Origin: Lates calcarifer
Taxonomy: Eukaryota; Chordata; Actinopteri; Centropomidae
Assembly (NCBI RefSeq): GCF_001640805.2
Contig: NC_066844.1
Coordinates: 12,242,723 to 12,306,722, forward strand
DNA: 64,000 bases
Reading direction: 5' to 3'
The notes below the pieces were generated by a model that had not been told where the DNA came from, ran no database searches, and saw only the letters and a program-made list of their open reading frames with translations. The position numbers and the translations under genes were made by a program. Shown here piece by piece: positions 1 through 10,011 of this stretch (position 1 is the stretch's first letter; every line of letters starts with the position of its first letter).

Positions 1-930
1 GCATGCACATGGCCAATTGTGATATCAAATCACAGTGCTTAGTTGTTTAAACATGCATGCAAAGTTTTGTGAGTTTTTGCGCTTCCTAAAAGCCTCAAAA
101 CTGCGATTATAAAATGAAAACTGATGCAGGACATCCAAAATGGCTTATTTTGAGTTGAGTGAGCTGAGTTTGACAAAAAATTCTGAAAAAAATTCTGTAT
201 GTCCACAATGATGAGAGCAATGACCTCACCGAATTTCATGAAAATCCAAGCAACTTTTTTCCAACATGGCCTGCATTTGGTGGTGCTGTGGAGCCCTTCG
301 ACCACGCCTGAGCCCCGTCACTAAAGAATAATAAAAGTTTCACCAGGTCTGAAGTACATGACAATTTTGGTGGGTTTTCGAGCGTCCTAAAGCCTTCAAA
401 AATGTGATTTAGTGGGTGGAATAATAATAATGCCAGCAGTGTTGAATATAGTTATAACAGTTATAACAACTTCCTGTTTCATGGTGAAGGATCGAAACTC
501 GCCACAATGCCACAGCACAGGCATCCCATTAAGAGTCAGTAGTTACAATAAAACACGACTATGATCTTAATGCTTGTCTGACAACATCTGAGGTGAATCA
601 GATAAACCCACTTGCATGAAACACAATATTTCCTGTTGTCAACAGGTGGCACTATGAGTATTCCTGAATACAGGCATGTAGATGTGTTTAGTACAGGCCT
701 CTTGTGAAACCTGTGAAATTGGGGTCTGATTGAAAAAAGCGTGTTTGAGTTACATCAACTTCCTGCTGCATGGCGAGTGATCCAAATTTGAGGTGCTGCC
801 ATGGCCTTGCCTGATAACATCAAAACAATCTTTTGATAACTTTTTTGTGTCTCTGCATGTTACATGTGGGACGAATTTCGTCGACCTAGGACAAAGTAAG
901 CCCAATGGCAAAGGGGTTTTGAAAATAAAA
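1..930 (-). repeat. R1 dispersed repeat, inverted, cut by window edge
   Basis: Reverse complement matches of long stretches occur elsewhere in the window: 1-430 pairs with about 15590-15960, and 440-930 pairs with the body of the copy at 22907-24125. Shared landmarks include a 'caggaagtt' box (seen here inverted near 467-475 and 759-767), and 'cccttgccattgggtt' (inverted at about 900-920). It appears to be two R1 pieces joined. It is non-coding; the short ORFs in it are chance. The class of the family is not recognised. Confidence 0.75.
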
Positions 931-972
931 CAAAAAAATTATCCCTTGCATCGCTGCTGGTTTACATGCGTC

Positions 973-985
973 ACCCCCCCCCCCC

Positions 986-1016
<31 letters not shown>

Positions 1017-1051
1017 GCCTATACCTCATCCCGATCTTCACGGGGGGGGGG
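973..1051. repeat. C-run, (CA)n microsatellite and G-run
   Basis: A run of about 14 C is followed by about 13 CA units, a short linker, and then a run of about 10 G at 1041-1051. The C-run and G-run can pair as an inverted repeat. The ORFs at 793-1368 and 966-1208 owe their length to this low-complexity tract and are not treated as genes. Confidence 0.9.
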
Positions 1052-1654
1052 GCATCATACTGCTTGGTTCTGGACTGACCTCTGCTGGACGACAGCTCAA
1101 TCGTCCATCATGCCAACATATTTTATTTGTCATTTGTTATTTTTTAATCGATGCAGTTTGTTCATTTCAGCCCGACACATTACGACTACAGCACCGTATT
1201 TCGCATGAACAGCCCACTTACTCATTTCATTGGTGCCTTCTGCAGGCTGGGATGGGCACATTTCTACAGCAGCGAGTGCCACAACAATGCGTGGAGAGGT
1301 TTTTCATGAGGGAGAGAGTGGGAGACGAAGGCGTCGTCGAACAACAACGGGCTAATGTGGGCAGGTAGCGTCATAGTATATGGGTTATAATATTAAATGG
1401 TGGTGATAGGGATCGTTTTAATCCCTGTAACGCTCCTGCCAGCTTCACTGTCGACGCCGAGTGTGCTTATTGTTAGTGTATTACTGCACTTTGATCTCTA
1501 AACGTTGTGTATTTTTGCTTCATACGAGTAATTGGATAACTGTCATGTCCGCGGCACTGCGAAGTGTTTCTGTATGTCATTTGAATTCCATATGATCGGT
1601 ATCTGGGACTGTGGTTGTGTTTATTGCTTCATACTTATTTTTTCAAGAAACAAA
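1052..1654 (+). other. 5' flank / probable non-coding leader of fam217b-like gene
   Basis: No recognisable coding sequence. A pyrimidine-rich stretch ending in 'ttttttcaag' just before 1648 looks like a 3' splice acceptor seven bases upstream of the start codon at 1655, which would imply a non-coding first exon somewhere in this interval. Upstream ATGs that are in frame (for example near 1574) lie on the intron side of that acceptor and are therefore not favoured. The promoter cannot be placed. Confidence 0.4.
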
Positions 1655-3457
1655 ATGGGACGGAAGTCTCAAAGGAAGTCACTGCAGCCACAGAACACGT
1701 TTCCAAGTCAAGAAAATAATCACGACAAAGTAAGTGTTAATTAGAACTAAAATTGCCTGTCATTAAATCATTATTTTATTAAAAGCAATAAAAAATGAAG
1801 CAGAAATGTTATATAATATTTAGCTGTATTTCTCAATTTTATATAACTGTAAATTGATTAATAAATTTTGAGGTATTAGCCAAAGATGTAACCTTGAGCT
1901 CTTGGAAACTTGCGATGGACAGTTTCCTTTTATTTTAAGACAATTCATAGACCAAAGGATTATTAGAGGAAATGATTATATTGATCAACAGTGAAAGAGT
2001 TGTTTGTTTTAGCCTTAGTTTAAAGAATGATTTAGTTTAGTTTAGAATTAGTAATTAGTTGAAAATGTGCATGTATAACAGTGTCTCTGTCATCAAAGAG
2101 GCTGCAGCAAAGAAGAAAGCACAAGTTTCACACTCCCCGGATTAAATGCAATACTTGTCAACACAGGTAAGAGTTTGTGGTTATGCAAATTTTATGTCAT
2201 TCTTTGTTGCCTGAGTGTTAAGATAATATAGTATTTTCTTTTCTTTTTAGTATTCAAGAAACCCTAGACTCAAAGACCCATTCAGTGTCCCCAGTGGAGG
2301 ACAGGATGGAGCCAGAGGTTCAACCTGCTGTTAAGTGTTCTGACCACAGAGAACAGAAACACACAGGAATCAAAGGGAGCAGACACACACCAGGCTTTCC
2401 CTGCCACCACCAGTCTGATTCAAGGCCTGATCTGCTGGAGAGACACTCACCAAACCTGCATATAGGAGGTCTGAGTGGCCATGAAGAAGCTGAGAGTGAC
2501 ACTGACTTGTCTGAGTCAGAGAGACTTACTATTTTGATCTCTGGTCAGGTTCCTCCACAGCTTGAACTGAGGCCAGACGTGATTGAGACTGAAGACTGCT
2601 CCATTCGTAGCCACGGTCCCAAAAGACAGGGCTGTGGTAGTTTTGACTTCCCAGACTTCCTACCTCCACCATTTAACTCCTGGAGCTTCAGTCAGCTGGC
2701 TGTATTCTATAACATGGAGGAGCCGGGGGGCCCTCGTCATAGGCCTGTGGGATCTTTAGAGAGGTACCTAGAGAGGCTGCTACAACTAGAGTGGCATCAG
2801 ATCCAGACTGTCCAGGAGGAGAATGGGAAGTCAGAGTTGTCAGATGTTATATCCAGCTGCCACAGGTCACCTGCTGCTGCCTCATCACGCCTCAGCTCTC
2901 CAAAATGTATCCTTCAGTGTCAGCGTGCTTTCCCCCTCACCTTCCTCTCTTCCCTGGCCTGTCACTCTACCCTGCTCCCCAGCTGTGCCTGTGGTCTGTA
3001 CCGCATCCGCCACTCCACCCACAGCCACACTCGTCAATCTAGACTGAGTCCCATGATGGAGTGCAGGGGGCCTATGTCACTCCCCATAAGGAGCTACAGT
3101 GAGAGCCGGATGCACTACTCAGACAGGAGTGCAGTATCCCGAGCTGAGAGGTTCAGCAGCCACCTGAGGAGAATGCAAGCTTTTGGCAACATCCGCAACC
3201 CAGTTCAAGGTGCTAACACCAAGCCTCATTCCACTGCTAGGGACTTAAGTGTTGGGGCTAGACGAGAGTGTTTGGGAGCATGGGGGGATGTATTGGACTA
3301 TAGGACAGGGGGGTTGAAGAAAAGGAGTGGCTCAGAACAAAGAAGAAGTGCAGAAGTAGAAAGACAGAAAAGATCAGAGAAAAGGAAAAGTGGTTCAGAG
3401 TGTAGCAGAGGGGGAAGTGAGCGAGGGAGAACAGCTGAGTTTAAGAAACAAGAATGA
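1655..3457 (+). CDS. fam217b: FAM217-family protein (FAM217B-like), three coding exons
   Basis: Coding exons read as 1655-1729 (phase 0 out, donor gtaagt), 2108-2166 (acceptor ctgcag, donor gtaaga, two bases carried over) and 2251-3457 (acceptor ctttttag), giving an uninterrupted 446-aa protein. The start ATG at 1655 has AAA before it and G after it, a good Kozak context. The family is recognised from three blocks: the acidic 'SDTDLSESER' at residues 127-136, 'DFPDFLPPPFNSW' at 177-189, and 'YLERLLQLEWHQIQTVQ' at about 217-233, all in the order known for vertebrate FAM217B. The C-terminal 45 residues are rich in Arg, Ser, Lys and Glu. No signal peptide or membrane segment is visible. The molecular function of FAM217 proteins is not established. 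FAM217A is the main alternative. Exon 2 is short and rests on splice phase agreement only. Confidence 0.85.
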
Positions 3458-3788
3458 AAACAAGATTCTGTCACTGCAATCGACAGTTTACCTGGGTCCA
3501 AATATTCTCCTGTTAACTGGCCAAACAGGCCAAAACAGGTTGAATTTGTTACATAACAGCAACTTGAGTACTGTAAGTGTAATCTGTAGACCACAGCTAG
3601 TCATCACTTTTAATATTTTATTATGAATCTATCTCAACAAGTGTAGCAAGATGGTTTATATCTTTTTTCAGAGAATGTGATGTTTTGCCTTTTTCAAGTA
3701 TAATAGTTACTTTATTATGTTAAAGCCAATTCTGTGCAGTTAAATAAGCAAATCCTGGTGTGGGTTTTTACATGCGCTACTGAATAAA
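3458..3788 (+). promoter_or_regulatory. fam217b-like 3' UTR with AATAAA signal
   Basis: AT-rich non-coding sequence follows the TGA at 3455-3457. The first canonical polyadenylation hexamer, AATAAA, lies at 3783-3788 and is followed within 30 bases by GT-rich sequence ('gcgcatgtggat'). This gives a 3' UTR of roughly 340-360 bases. Confidence 0.55.
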
Positions 3789-3934
3789 TCTTATGCGCAT
3801 GTGGATATTCATGTAGTCTCTTTATTTATTAACACAATATATCTTGTATATGTTTGTATGAAGGCGCTTTCAGCACTACCTTTTTAATGTGAACGAAGAA
3901 GCCATCACTTTTTTTGTTTGGTCTGTCAACAGAA

Positions 3935-4004
3935 AGAAAAGCTTCTGCTTTCAGAAGCTTTTCTTCTGAAAGCAGTCAATACTAACCTTTGTTAGTATTG
4001 ACTG
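3935..4004. repeat. Three chained perfect hairpins
   Basis: Three overlapping or abutting inverted repeats: 3935-3947 with 3952-3964 (13 bp, 4-base loop), 3945-3956 with 3964-3975 (12 bp, 7-base loop), and 3973-3986 with 3991-4004 (14 bp, 4-base loop). All arms are perfect. The first two compete for the same bases. They lie just past the fam217b-like 3' end. Confidence 0.9.
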
Positions 4005-4730
4005 GTGTAATTTTTCAAACTAACTTAAAAAGTGCAGAAAAGTTGTGATGAAGGCCTTGTCATATCCTTCTTCACAGGTTTTTTTTTTTGTGGCTGATGG
4101 TTTATTAATTGACATTTATGGCATAGTTGTGGATGTGCTAAAAAGGGATGGGGAATACATGTACCTCACTCTCCAAAATCCTATGTCTGTTGCCCTCACT
4201 TTTATTGTATAATGTTGATTTTGCTAATTTTGCTACTAAAGTCTCTCTAAACATTGGCCTCTCATTGTCCAGTCACCATAGAGTAAATGAGAGAAGGATG
4301 GTAGTTGATGGAAGTGTTTATGTTTTCATATCAGTCCCCTCAGCCTAACAAGCAGACTGTGCAAGCAAGTGGTGTCAGAAATGCTTTTCGAAGTTTTTTG
4401 ACCTCGTTTTCAACTCACCTTAAGTTCTCAATTTATTGATGGCCCCTGCGAGAAGTTCTTGTGAGTAAGAGTGTGGGCTCGGAGGTGGGTGAAACAAATA
4501 AGAAGGCGCTGCTGGATCCTGAGTGAATGTCAAACCCTAAAACTAACTTCACCACAGAGGTAGGCCTATGTGTTAGTGTAAAGTAGGGGAAAAGTAGAAT
4601 GTGTAATTATTTTTTTGTTCTCAGTACCAGCAGGAAAGACGGATTCTCAAAAACAGACTGGGAAAAGATCGCACTACATTTTTGGAAAATACCAGAATTA
4701 GCAGAAGAATAGGCCTACACATTAGTACCT
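4005..4730. other. Intergenic spacer, nothing recognised
   Basis: Between the hairpin cluster and the pdrg1 leader I see no coding sequence, RNA gene or clear repeat. The sequence is moderately AT-rich, with T-runs near 4080. The 3' part (about 4440-4730) may contain the pdrg1 promoter or an untranslated leader exon ('cacagaggtagg' near 4551 resembles a donor), but this is not provable here. Confidence 0.4.
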
Positions 4731-4813
4731 CCCACTCCAATGCACAAGGTGGCGGCAATGCACCAAGAAAACCACCAGAAAGCACCAGACTAAGAAGAAG
4801 GAAAACAAAGACG
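4731..4813 (+). promoter_or_regulatory. pdrg1 5' leader with GGTGGCGGC motif and AAGAAGAAG tail
   Basis: The 80 bases before the pdrg1 start contain 'cactccaatgcacaaggtgg' followed by 'cggcaatgcacc' and then a purine-rich 'aagaagaagg' stretch. I recall similar 'ccaatgcaaggtggcggtaatgcacc' blocks as a dispersed fish repeat. The core 'aaggtggcggc' is one base from the YY1-type core AAGATGGCGGC. A promoter or leader role is inferred from position only. Confidence 0.35.
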
Positions 4814-7800
4814 ATGAAAATGGATGCTGTTTCTCAGCGTGTTATGAAATATTTGACAGAAGTTGAGGAGGGAGCGGAGGATATTCTCACCGCTAAACAA
4901 CAAGTACTTAAATACTTACTTGGTAACCACGAAGTTGTATGTTAAGTATGCAGAGCACAGCCATCTGGGTGGATGGATATATCACCTAACAGAGCTGTTA
5001 CTGACAGTGTTAGCAGCTAAGCTAACAAGCGTTTTTTTGTTTGTTTTTTTTACAGTTAGTTTATTATAGCTATGATTACGGTTGCAGTTTCGCTGTCTTT
5101 CGCGTGAAATGAATACATCTACACCAGAAAATGGTTTGGTATCTTTATGTTAATGGGAAGGGAATAACGTTATACTGACCAGAGAAATGTAATGCCGTTA
5201 TAAAGCAATACAGTCCACCAGTACTGTGAGTATTAGCGTGTATTACTAACTTGCTTAATGTTAGGTTGTCTTTGTTGAACGGCCCTCGGACAGAAAATGC
5301 AATCGGTAATTCAATACTGAGGTTTTCTGTCTACATTTTGACTGCAAAGTTCAAGTTACACAGTGTTTCATAGGGAAAAGAAAAAGCAAAAATAAAGCCA
5401 GATGCAAATAAATCCTAGATTATATAGGCAACGATTAAACACGGGTTATTAAAAAGATTTTAAAAGTTAAAAACAGTAGAATATAAAATTACAAAAATGG
5501 AAAGTCAAAACATAGGAAACATCAAGTATACATTAAAGTCTCTCCTGTCTAACCTCACTGACCAGAGTATTCCAAGCATTGCAAGAAGTAGCAAAGTGCA
5601 AAATTTTCATAGGTGTTAATGTGGATATTCTTCACACTGTGTTTATAATATTAATAGATCTGGGAAGAATTTACATTTCTATGCCCTTATTACATATAGT
5701 AGAGAGATAGACAGAGATGAAGGAGAGAGATGTAGCAAACATCCCCAGCTGTACTTAACCTGATAATGTTGCAGTTCATACAGCATCTGAAGTCCTAAGC
5801 CCCTGGGGTGCTCCTGACCATGATTATCCATTGAAGATTTTATGGGAGGGGTTGAAATCAGCTATGAAAGGTGTGTGAAGTCCTTTGTGTTGTGGGTGAT
5901 TTACATGTTAAGTGTAGACATCTGACATTTGGGGCTGAGTTATTTTTACTTTTTACTAATCTAGTTGATGGTCCGAATTGAAGACCTGGACATGATGTTA
6001 GTTAGGATTGACTCTATGGGTGATTTTCAGACATTTGTCACATTAAAACTCCTAAATAAAAATAGCCACTGCTTGGCTGTCTTACACACAACTCCAATAT
6101 TGTATTTCAGCTTTACAGAAAGTTTGATGAAAAAGCCAATACTTTGAGCAATGTAACCTTTTGGCCTACATTACATTGAAATTATTTTTGATAATTTGTC
6201 CACCTCAAAATGAAGGAGCACAAATAATGGAAACACCATACAGTAAAAACATATGTAGTCTAAAGACATGCAGTCTCACGTATATAGTCTCAGAGTTGAC
6301 AGTGTTCAGTGGAGATGATATTTAATATAGGTTTGTATTTTTGATGGTCACACAGTAAATCACAGTGATATAAAACACTGTACAATATTCCAAATTTATA
6401 TTATACAACTACTATCAAATATGACTCTATTTTTGTTTTTATCTTTCACATTCAATAATGAAAAAGCACATCTCCTGTGTAACATTAAGAGATAATGTTC
6501 TCTGTGGATGTTTCAGATTGTGGACCTGGACACAAGGAGAAACAGGAACAGAGAGGCATTGAATGCACTGAAAACTGGAATGTCAGATTCAGGTGAGTGT
6601 CGCCTCATCATCAAGGCATGGTAATGTTGAGGTTTCAGTGCATCCTGTTTAAGTCACATTTGTCACTGGGCACTCATTAACATTCATTGGCTTAGGTTAT
6701 ATGTAAACACTGATTGTAATAATTTTACAGTGGAAACAACAGTTGTATAAATATTTCTTAGAGCTGTACTGTAAACGAAATTATGCTTCTGTCATTTACA
6801 GAAAAAGTCAAGGTTTGCTTTGGAAACATGTTCATCAAATTTCCCAAATCAATGACAAGACAGATGATTCAGAGAGGTAAAAAACCACCAGTTAATATCT
6901 AAATATATTAGGTAGATTTATGTTTAAAATCAGAAATACTTTAAAACTGTGTATAAAGTACTGTGTACAAAAAGTGAATTAGAAATTAGCCTTTCTTCAA
7001 ATGTTAGTGGACTTGTTATTTTTTATTTCACAAGTTAAAGCATAATTGTGGCATGTGCTGTGTGATGTGGTCTAGAGCAGTCTTTCCCAACCAGTGTGCT
7101 GCGGCACATAAGTGTGCCGTGGAAGATTATCCAAGTTCACCTGATTGGTACTCTAAGCGAGCGGTGTGTAGTGACAGGCAGAACAATTACATGCTCTTTC
7201 ACTAGAGGCAGTATCACGCTAAATACGAAAGTATATAGTCATGCTGCGAGTGAGACAATGCCGCGGCTGTGCCGTGGCTCAAAACGGTTGGGAAACACTG
7301 GTCTAGAGAAACAGCTTTTCAGATTTGCACATGTTAAAGTTTGTTTTTATCTTAGACAATAGACATCTTTGTTTTAGAATTCTAACAAAAAGTGCAGGGA
7401 GCTCCCAGGCTCAGCTGCATGTGTTATAAAGTTAAATGAAAACAAACAAATAAATAGCTCCCTAAAGTTTTCTACAGTAAATAAAGTTTTCCAAAATTTC
7501 AATATAACTGTTATTTTATCTTTCACTTATCTTTGTTTCAAGTTCAAACAAAAACAAAAAGTGCAGGGAGTTCCCTGGGTCAGCAGCATCTTTTAGCTCG
7601 GAACTTCTCCACCTGGCAAAACTTATTCTCCTCTCCGCCATGTGTGTGAGCACTGTGCATGCACAGCTTTCACTGCTGATTGGCTGTTACCTGTGCCGTG
7701 GCTCTGCGTGTAACCAATCAGATGGTGCTGTGGGTCGGACAATGCTGGAAACAGAGTAGTGACTGCAGACAGGCTCGGATGCATCAGAGCCAAAATAACC

Positions 7801-10011
7801 CAGTTTTAAATTGATCTCTTATCGGCCGTCGAATTTAAAAAAAAGAAAAAAAAAGGCAGATGCTGATAATTGGCCCGGCCGATAATCGGTCTATTCCTAA
7901 TGTGGTCTTTTCTTGATATAGGAATTTTCACAAACTCTTGCTTGCTTCAAGTTCTGAGATATGCTTAGGCTGCTTGCATGCACAGCATCTTTAAGATCTA
8001 CCCACAGATTTTCAATGATGTTTACGTAAGGGGTGTGTGAGGGTCACTCCAAAAGCTTCAGCTTGTGCTTCTTAAAGTAGTTCAAGTTTATTTTGAGGTC
8101 TGCTTTGGTTCACCATCCTGCTGTCAACGCCTGCCACCCCTCACTCTCAATTCATGCAGTCTTTCTTGTGCCAGTGACTGCCACACAACATCAAATCATA
8201 ATATTTCCATCTCCATGCCTAACAGGTGGTGGGTTGTTTTTTTCATTAAATGCTTCTGCTTTTTTTCTCCAAATACAACCTACACCCCAAACAGCTTAAT
8301 TTTAACATAATCTATCCACAACACCTGTTTCCAAAATGACTCTCACTTATCCAGATGTTGTTTTGCATACTTAAGGCCTTGACTTTTGTGAGTCTGTAAG
8401 TCTCAGGAAGGAAAAGTTTATCTTTAATGTAGTACTTCTTGATGTACTTCTTTTCACCTCAAAATTTGGTGTGGCCAAATGTTGGCATACAATTGTATCA
8501 GGGCTAAATATGATCATCTTAAACTGTTTTGGTGTTTATCCACAGACCAGGAACAGCTGGAAAAGGAGATAAACAACATTCGCGAAGGACTGAAAGCAAA
8601 AGTCAGTTGTCTCAATGAGATGCAAGGTATGAAGAGAATTTTGGCTTTTTAAATGGCCACTTGCAGCATGCACATTTAAGGAACTGTTTGACATTTTGTC
8701 AAATACGCTTACTTGCTTTTTTGCTGAGAAATAAATAAGGAGATTAATACCTTGATTGTGTGTTAAGGGCTGGTGGCAGGCTTAGCATAAACATTTAAAA
8801 TTTACTAACTAAATGGTAAGTGGACTGCACTTGTGTAGGGCTTTTCTTGTCATATCAACTACTCAAAGTGCTTTACACTACAGCTGGCATTTACCCATTC
8901 AAACACATTGATATAGCACTTGTTCTACATGTAAAGTGTACACATTTTCACAAACCACTGGATGCAAAATTCACACACATTGGATGCAACTCAGGGGTCA
9001 GTATCTTGCCCAATGATACTTTGAATTGCGGCCTGGAGAAGCCAGAATCAAACCACTGACCTTCCAATTGGTGGGCCACAGCCACCCCTAACTCTTTACA
9101 TAGTCTTGTCACCATGAGGTTGTCTGACAACCAGCCGAGATGCTGTACAGAGGTGCTGCATCCATCAATTTTCTTCGGCTTATGCAGGATGAAGTTGCAG
9201 TGGCAGCAGGCTAAGCAGGGTATTCCAGACATCCTTCTCCCCAGCAACACTTTCCAGCTCCTCCCGGGGGATCCCAAGGCGTTCCCAGACCAGATGAGAT
9301 ATATAATCCCTCCAGCGAGTTCTGGGTCTACCCCAAGGTCTCCTCCCAGTAGAATGTGCCCCAGAAAACCTCCAAAGGGAGGCACCCAGTAGGCCGCGAC
9401 TCTACTCAGAGCCTCCCCCCAGATGTCTGAGTTCCCCACTCTATCCCTAAGGCTGAGCCCCACCACTCTCCAGAGGAAACTCATTTCGGCTGCTTAGTCC
9501 GCGATCACGTCCTTTCGGTGACTACCCACAGGATGTAGATCAACTGGTAAATCGAGAGCTTTACCCTCTGGCTCAGCTCCCTCTTCACCACAATGGTCTG
9601 GTACACTGGAACCAGAAATGGAAATGTCCTGCCTCAAGTGAGCCTGTGGCTCTGCATGTAATCAATCAGATGGTGTTGTGGGTGGGACAATGCTGGAGAC
9701 AGAGAGGCGCGGCTGGGTCAGAGCCAAAATAATAAGGCAAATGCCGATATGCGTCAAAATGCTGAATATCGGCGCCGATAATAGGCCCGTCCGATAATTG
9801 GTCTATCCCTACTTCTGATGCAAACATTTTAATTGCTATCATTTTGTGAATGATACCTCTTTAACACTTTCTGATAGCTGAAGTCAAAACTGGTCTGTTT
9901 GGTGACGTGTCTTTTTGTTTGTCTGCAGGTCAACCTGAGCTGAGAGGCTACAACCTGTCTCCATTATCCAGTGATGAAATCAAAGCCATGAACATTCTTT
10001 TAAAGAGATGA
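4814..10011 (+). CDS. pdrg1: p53 and DNA-damage regulated protein 1 (prefoldin-like), five exons
   Basis: Exons 4814-4903, 6517-6592, 6802-6876, 8546-8626 and 9929-10011 join in phase to a 134-aa protein (human PDRG1 is 133 aa). All introns are GT-AG with phases 0,1,1,1. Diagnostic blocks are 'QIVDLDTRRNRNREA' (from residue 30), 'VCFGNMFIKFP' (60-70), a coiled-coil segment 'DQEQLEKEINNIREGLKAKV' (81-100) and 'PELRGYNLSPLSSDEIKA' (110-127). PDRG1 is known as a small beta-type prefoldin-like subunit of the R2TP/prefoldin-like (URI1, UXT, RPAP3) co-chaperone complex, acting in cytoplasm and nucleus in assembly of polymerases and PIKK kinases; it is induced by DNA damage and repressed by p53 in mammals. 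The first ATG (4814) is chosen; the ATG at 4820 has a better Kozak context and would remove two residues. Introns 3 and 4 are loaded with transposon remnants. No frame damage is seen. Confidence 0.96.
7078..7300. mobile_element. hAT-type MITE in pdrg1 intron 3
   Basis: A 223-bp element starts with 'cagtctttcccaacc' and ends with the inverted 'ggttgggaaacactg'; the pairing continues inward through a 'ctgcggcac' / 'gtgccgtggctc' block. It is flanked by a perfect 8-bp direct repeat, gtctagag, at 7070-7077 and 7301-7308, which is the hAT target-site length. It has no transposase ORF, so it is non-autonomous. Confidence 0.9.
7388..7903. repeat. Dispersed repeat, copy 1, in pdrg1 intron 3
   Basis: 'caaaaagtgcagggag' occurs twice, near 7387 and 7553, followed by partly matching sequence. 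The stretch at about 7695-7903 matches 9645-9815 in intron 4: 'ctgtggctctgcrtgtaa', 'ggacaatgctgga', 'cagagccaaaataa' and the end 'gataatcggtctattcc'. The end motif resembles a transposon terminus but the family is not identified. Confidence 0.65.
7905..8510 (-). pseudogene. Degenerate Tc1/mariner transposase remnant in pdrg1 intron 3
   Basis: Read on the minus strand, this stretch keeps the nucleotide pattern of a fish Tc1-like transposase: 'cacagattttcaatgatgtt' (near 8003), 'ttttctccaaatacaacct' (near 8264), 'ccaaaatgactctcac' and 'gttttgcatactt' (8330-8375) are in the usual order. Stops and indels are frequent and no long ORF survives. The element therefore makes no transposase. It lies within the intron on the strand opposite to pdrg1. 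Confidence 0.75.
8815..9095 (-). mobile_element. tRNA-derived SINE in pdrg1 intron 4
   Basis: On the minus strand the element begins with a tRNA-like head: 'gtggctgtggcccacc' (A-box region) and 'ggtcagtggtttgattctgg' (a degenerate B box, GGTTYGATYC), followed by 'agtatcattgggcaagatac' and a body ending in 'aagtgctttga'-like sequence. This layout is common in fish SINEs. It is not a functional tRNA gene. Confidence 0.7.
9105..9615 (-). mobile_element. Non-LTR LINE 3' fragment in pdrg1 intron 4
   Basis: The minus strand carries the familiar end of a fish LINE: 'gctgagccagagggtaaagc' (about 9562-9581), 'gagtttcctctggagagtgg' (about 9463-9482), and 'cctgcttagcctgctgccac' (about 9204-9223) near the 3' end. 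A 178-aa open stretch (8948-9484) crosses this and the adjoining SINE, but it is not a conserved protein. The LINE clade cannot be settled from so little sequence. Confidence 0.65.
9640..9815. repeat. Dispersed repeat, copy 2, in pdrg1 intron 4
   Basis: Second copy of the family at 7695-7903, with the same order of blocks and the end 'gataattggtctatcccta'. Several GC-rich 'cggcgccgata' segments here are better preserved than in copy 1. Confidence 0.65.

Noticed and set aside
793..1368. 191-aa ORF and overlapping 80-aa ORF
   Set aside because: Both cross the C-run, CA repeat and G-run, start inside an R1 repeat and show no conserved sequence.
2320..3626. Other ORFs overlapping the fam217b-like exon 3
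   Set aside because: Shadow frames of the long coding exon on either strand.
4682..4813. In-frame 44-codon N-terminal extension of pdrg1
   Set aside because: It starts at TTG with no in-frame ATG before 4814, and vertebrate PDRG1 begins at the equivalent of 4814/4820.
8948..9484. 178-aa minus-strand ORF
   Set aside because: It is a chance frame across the end of a LINE fragment and a SINE within pdrg1 intron 4.
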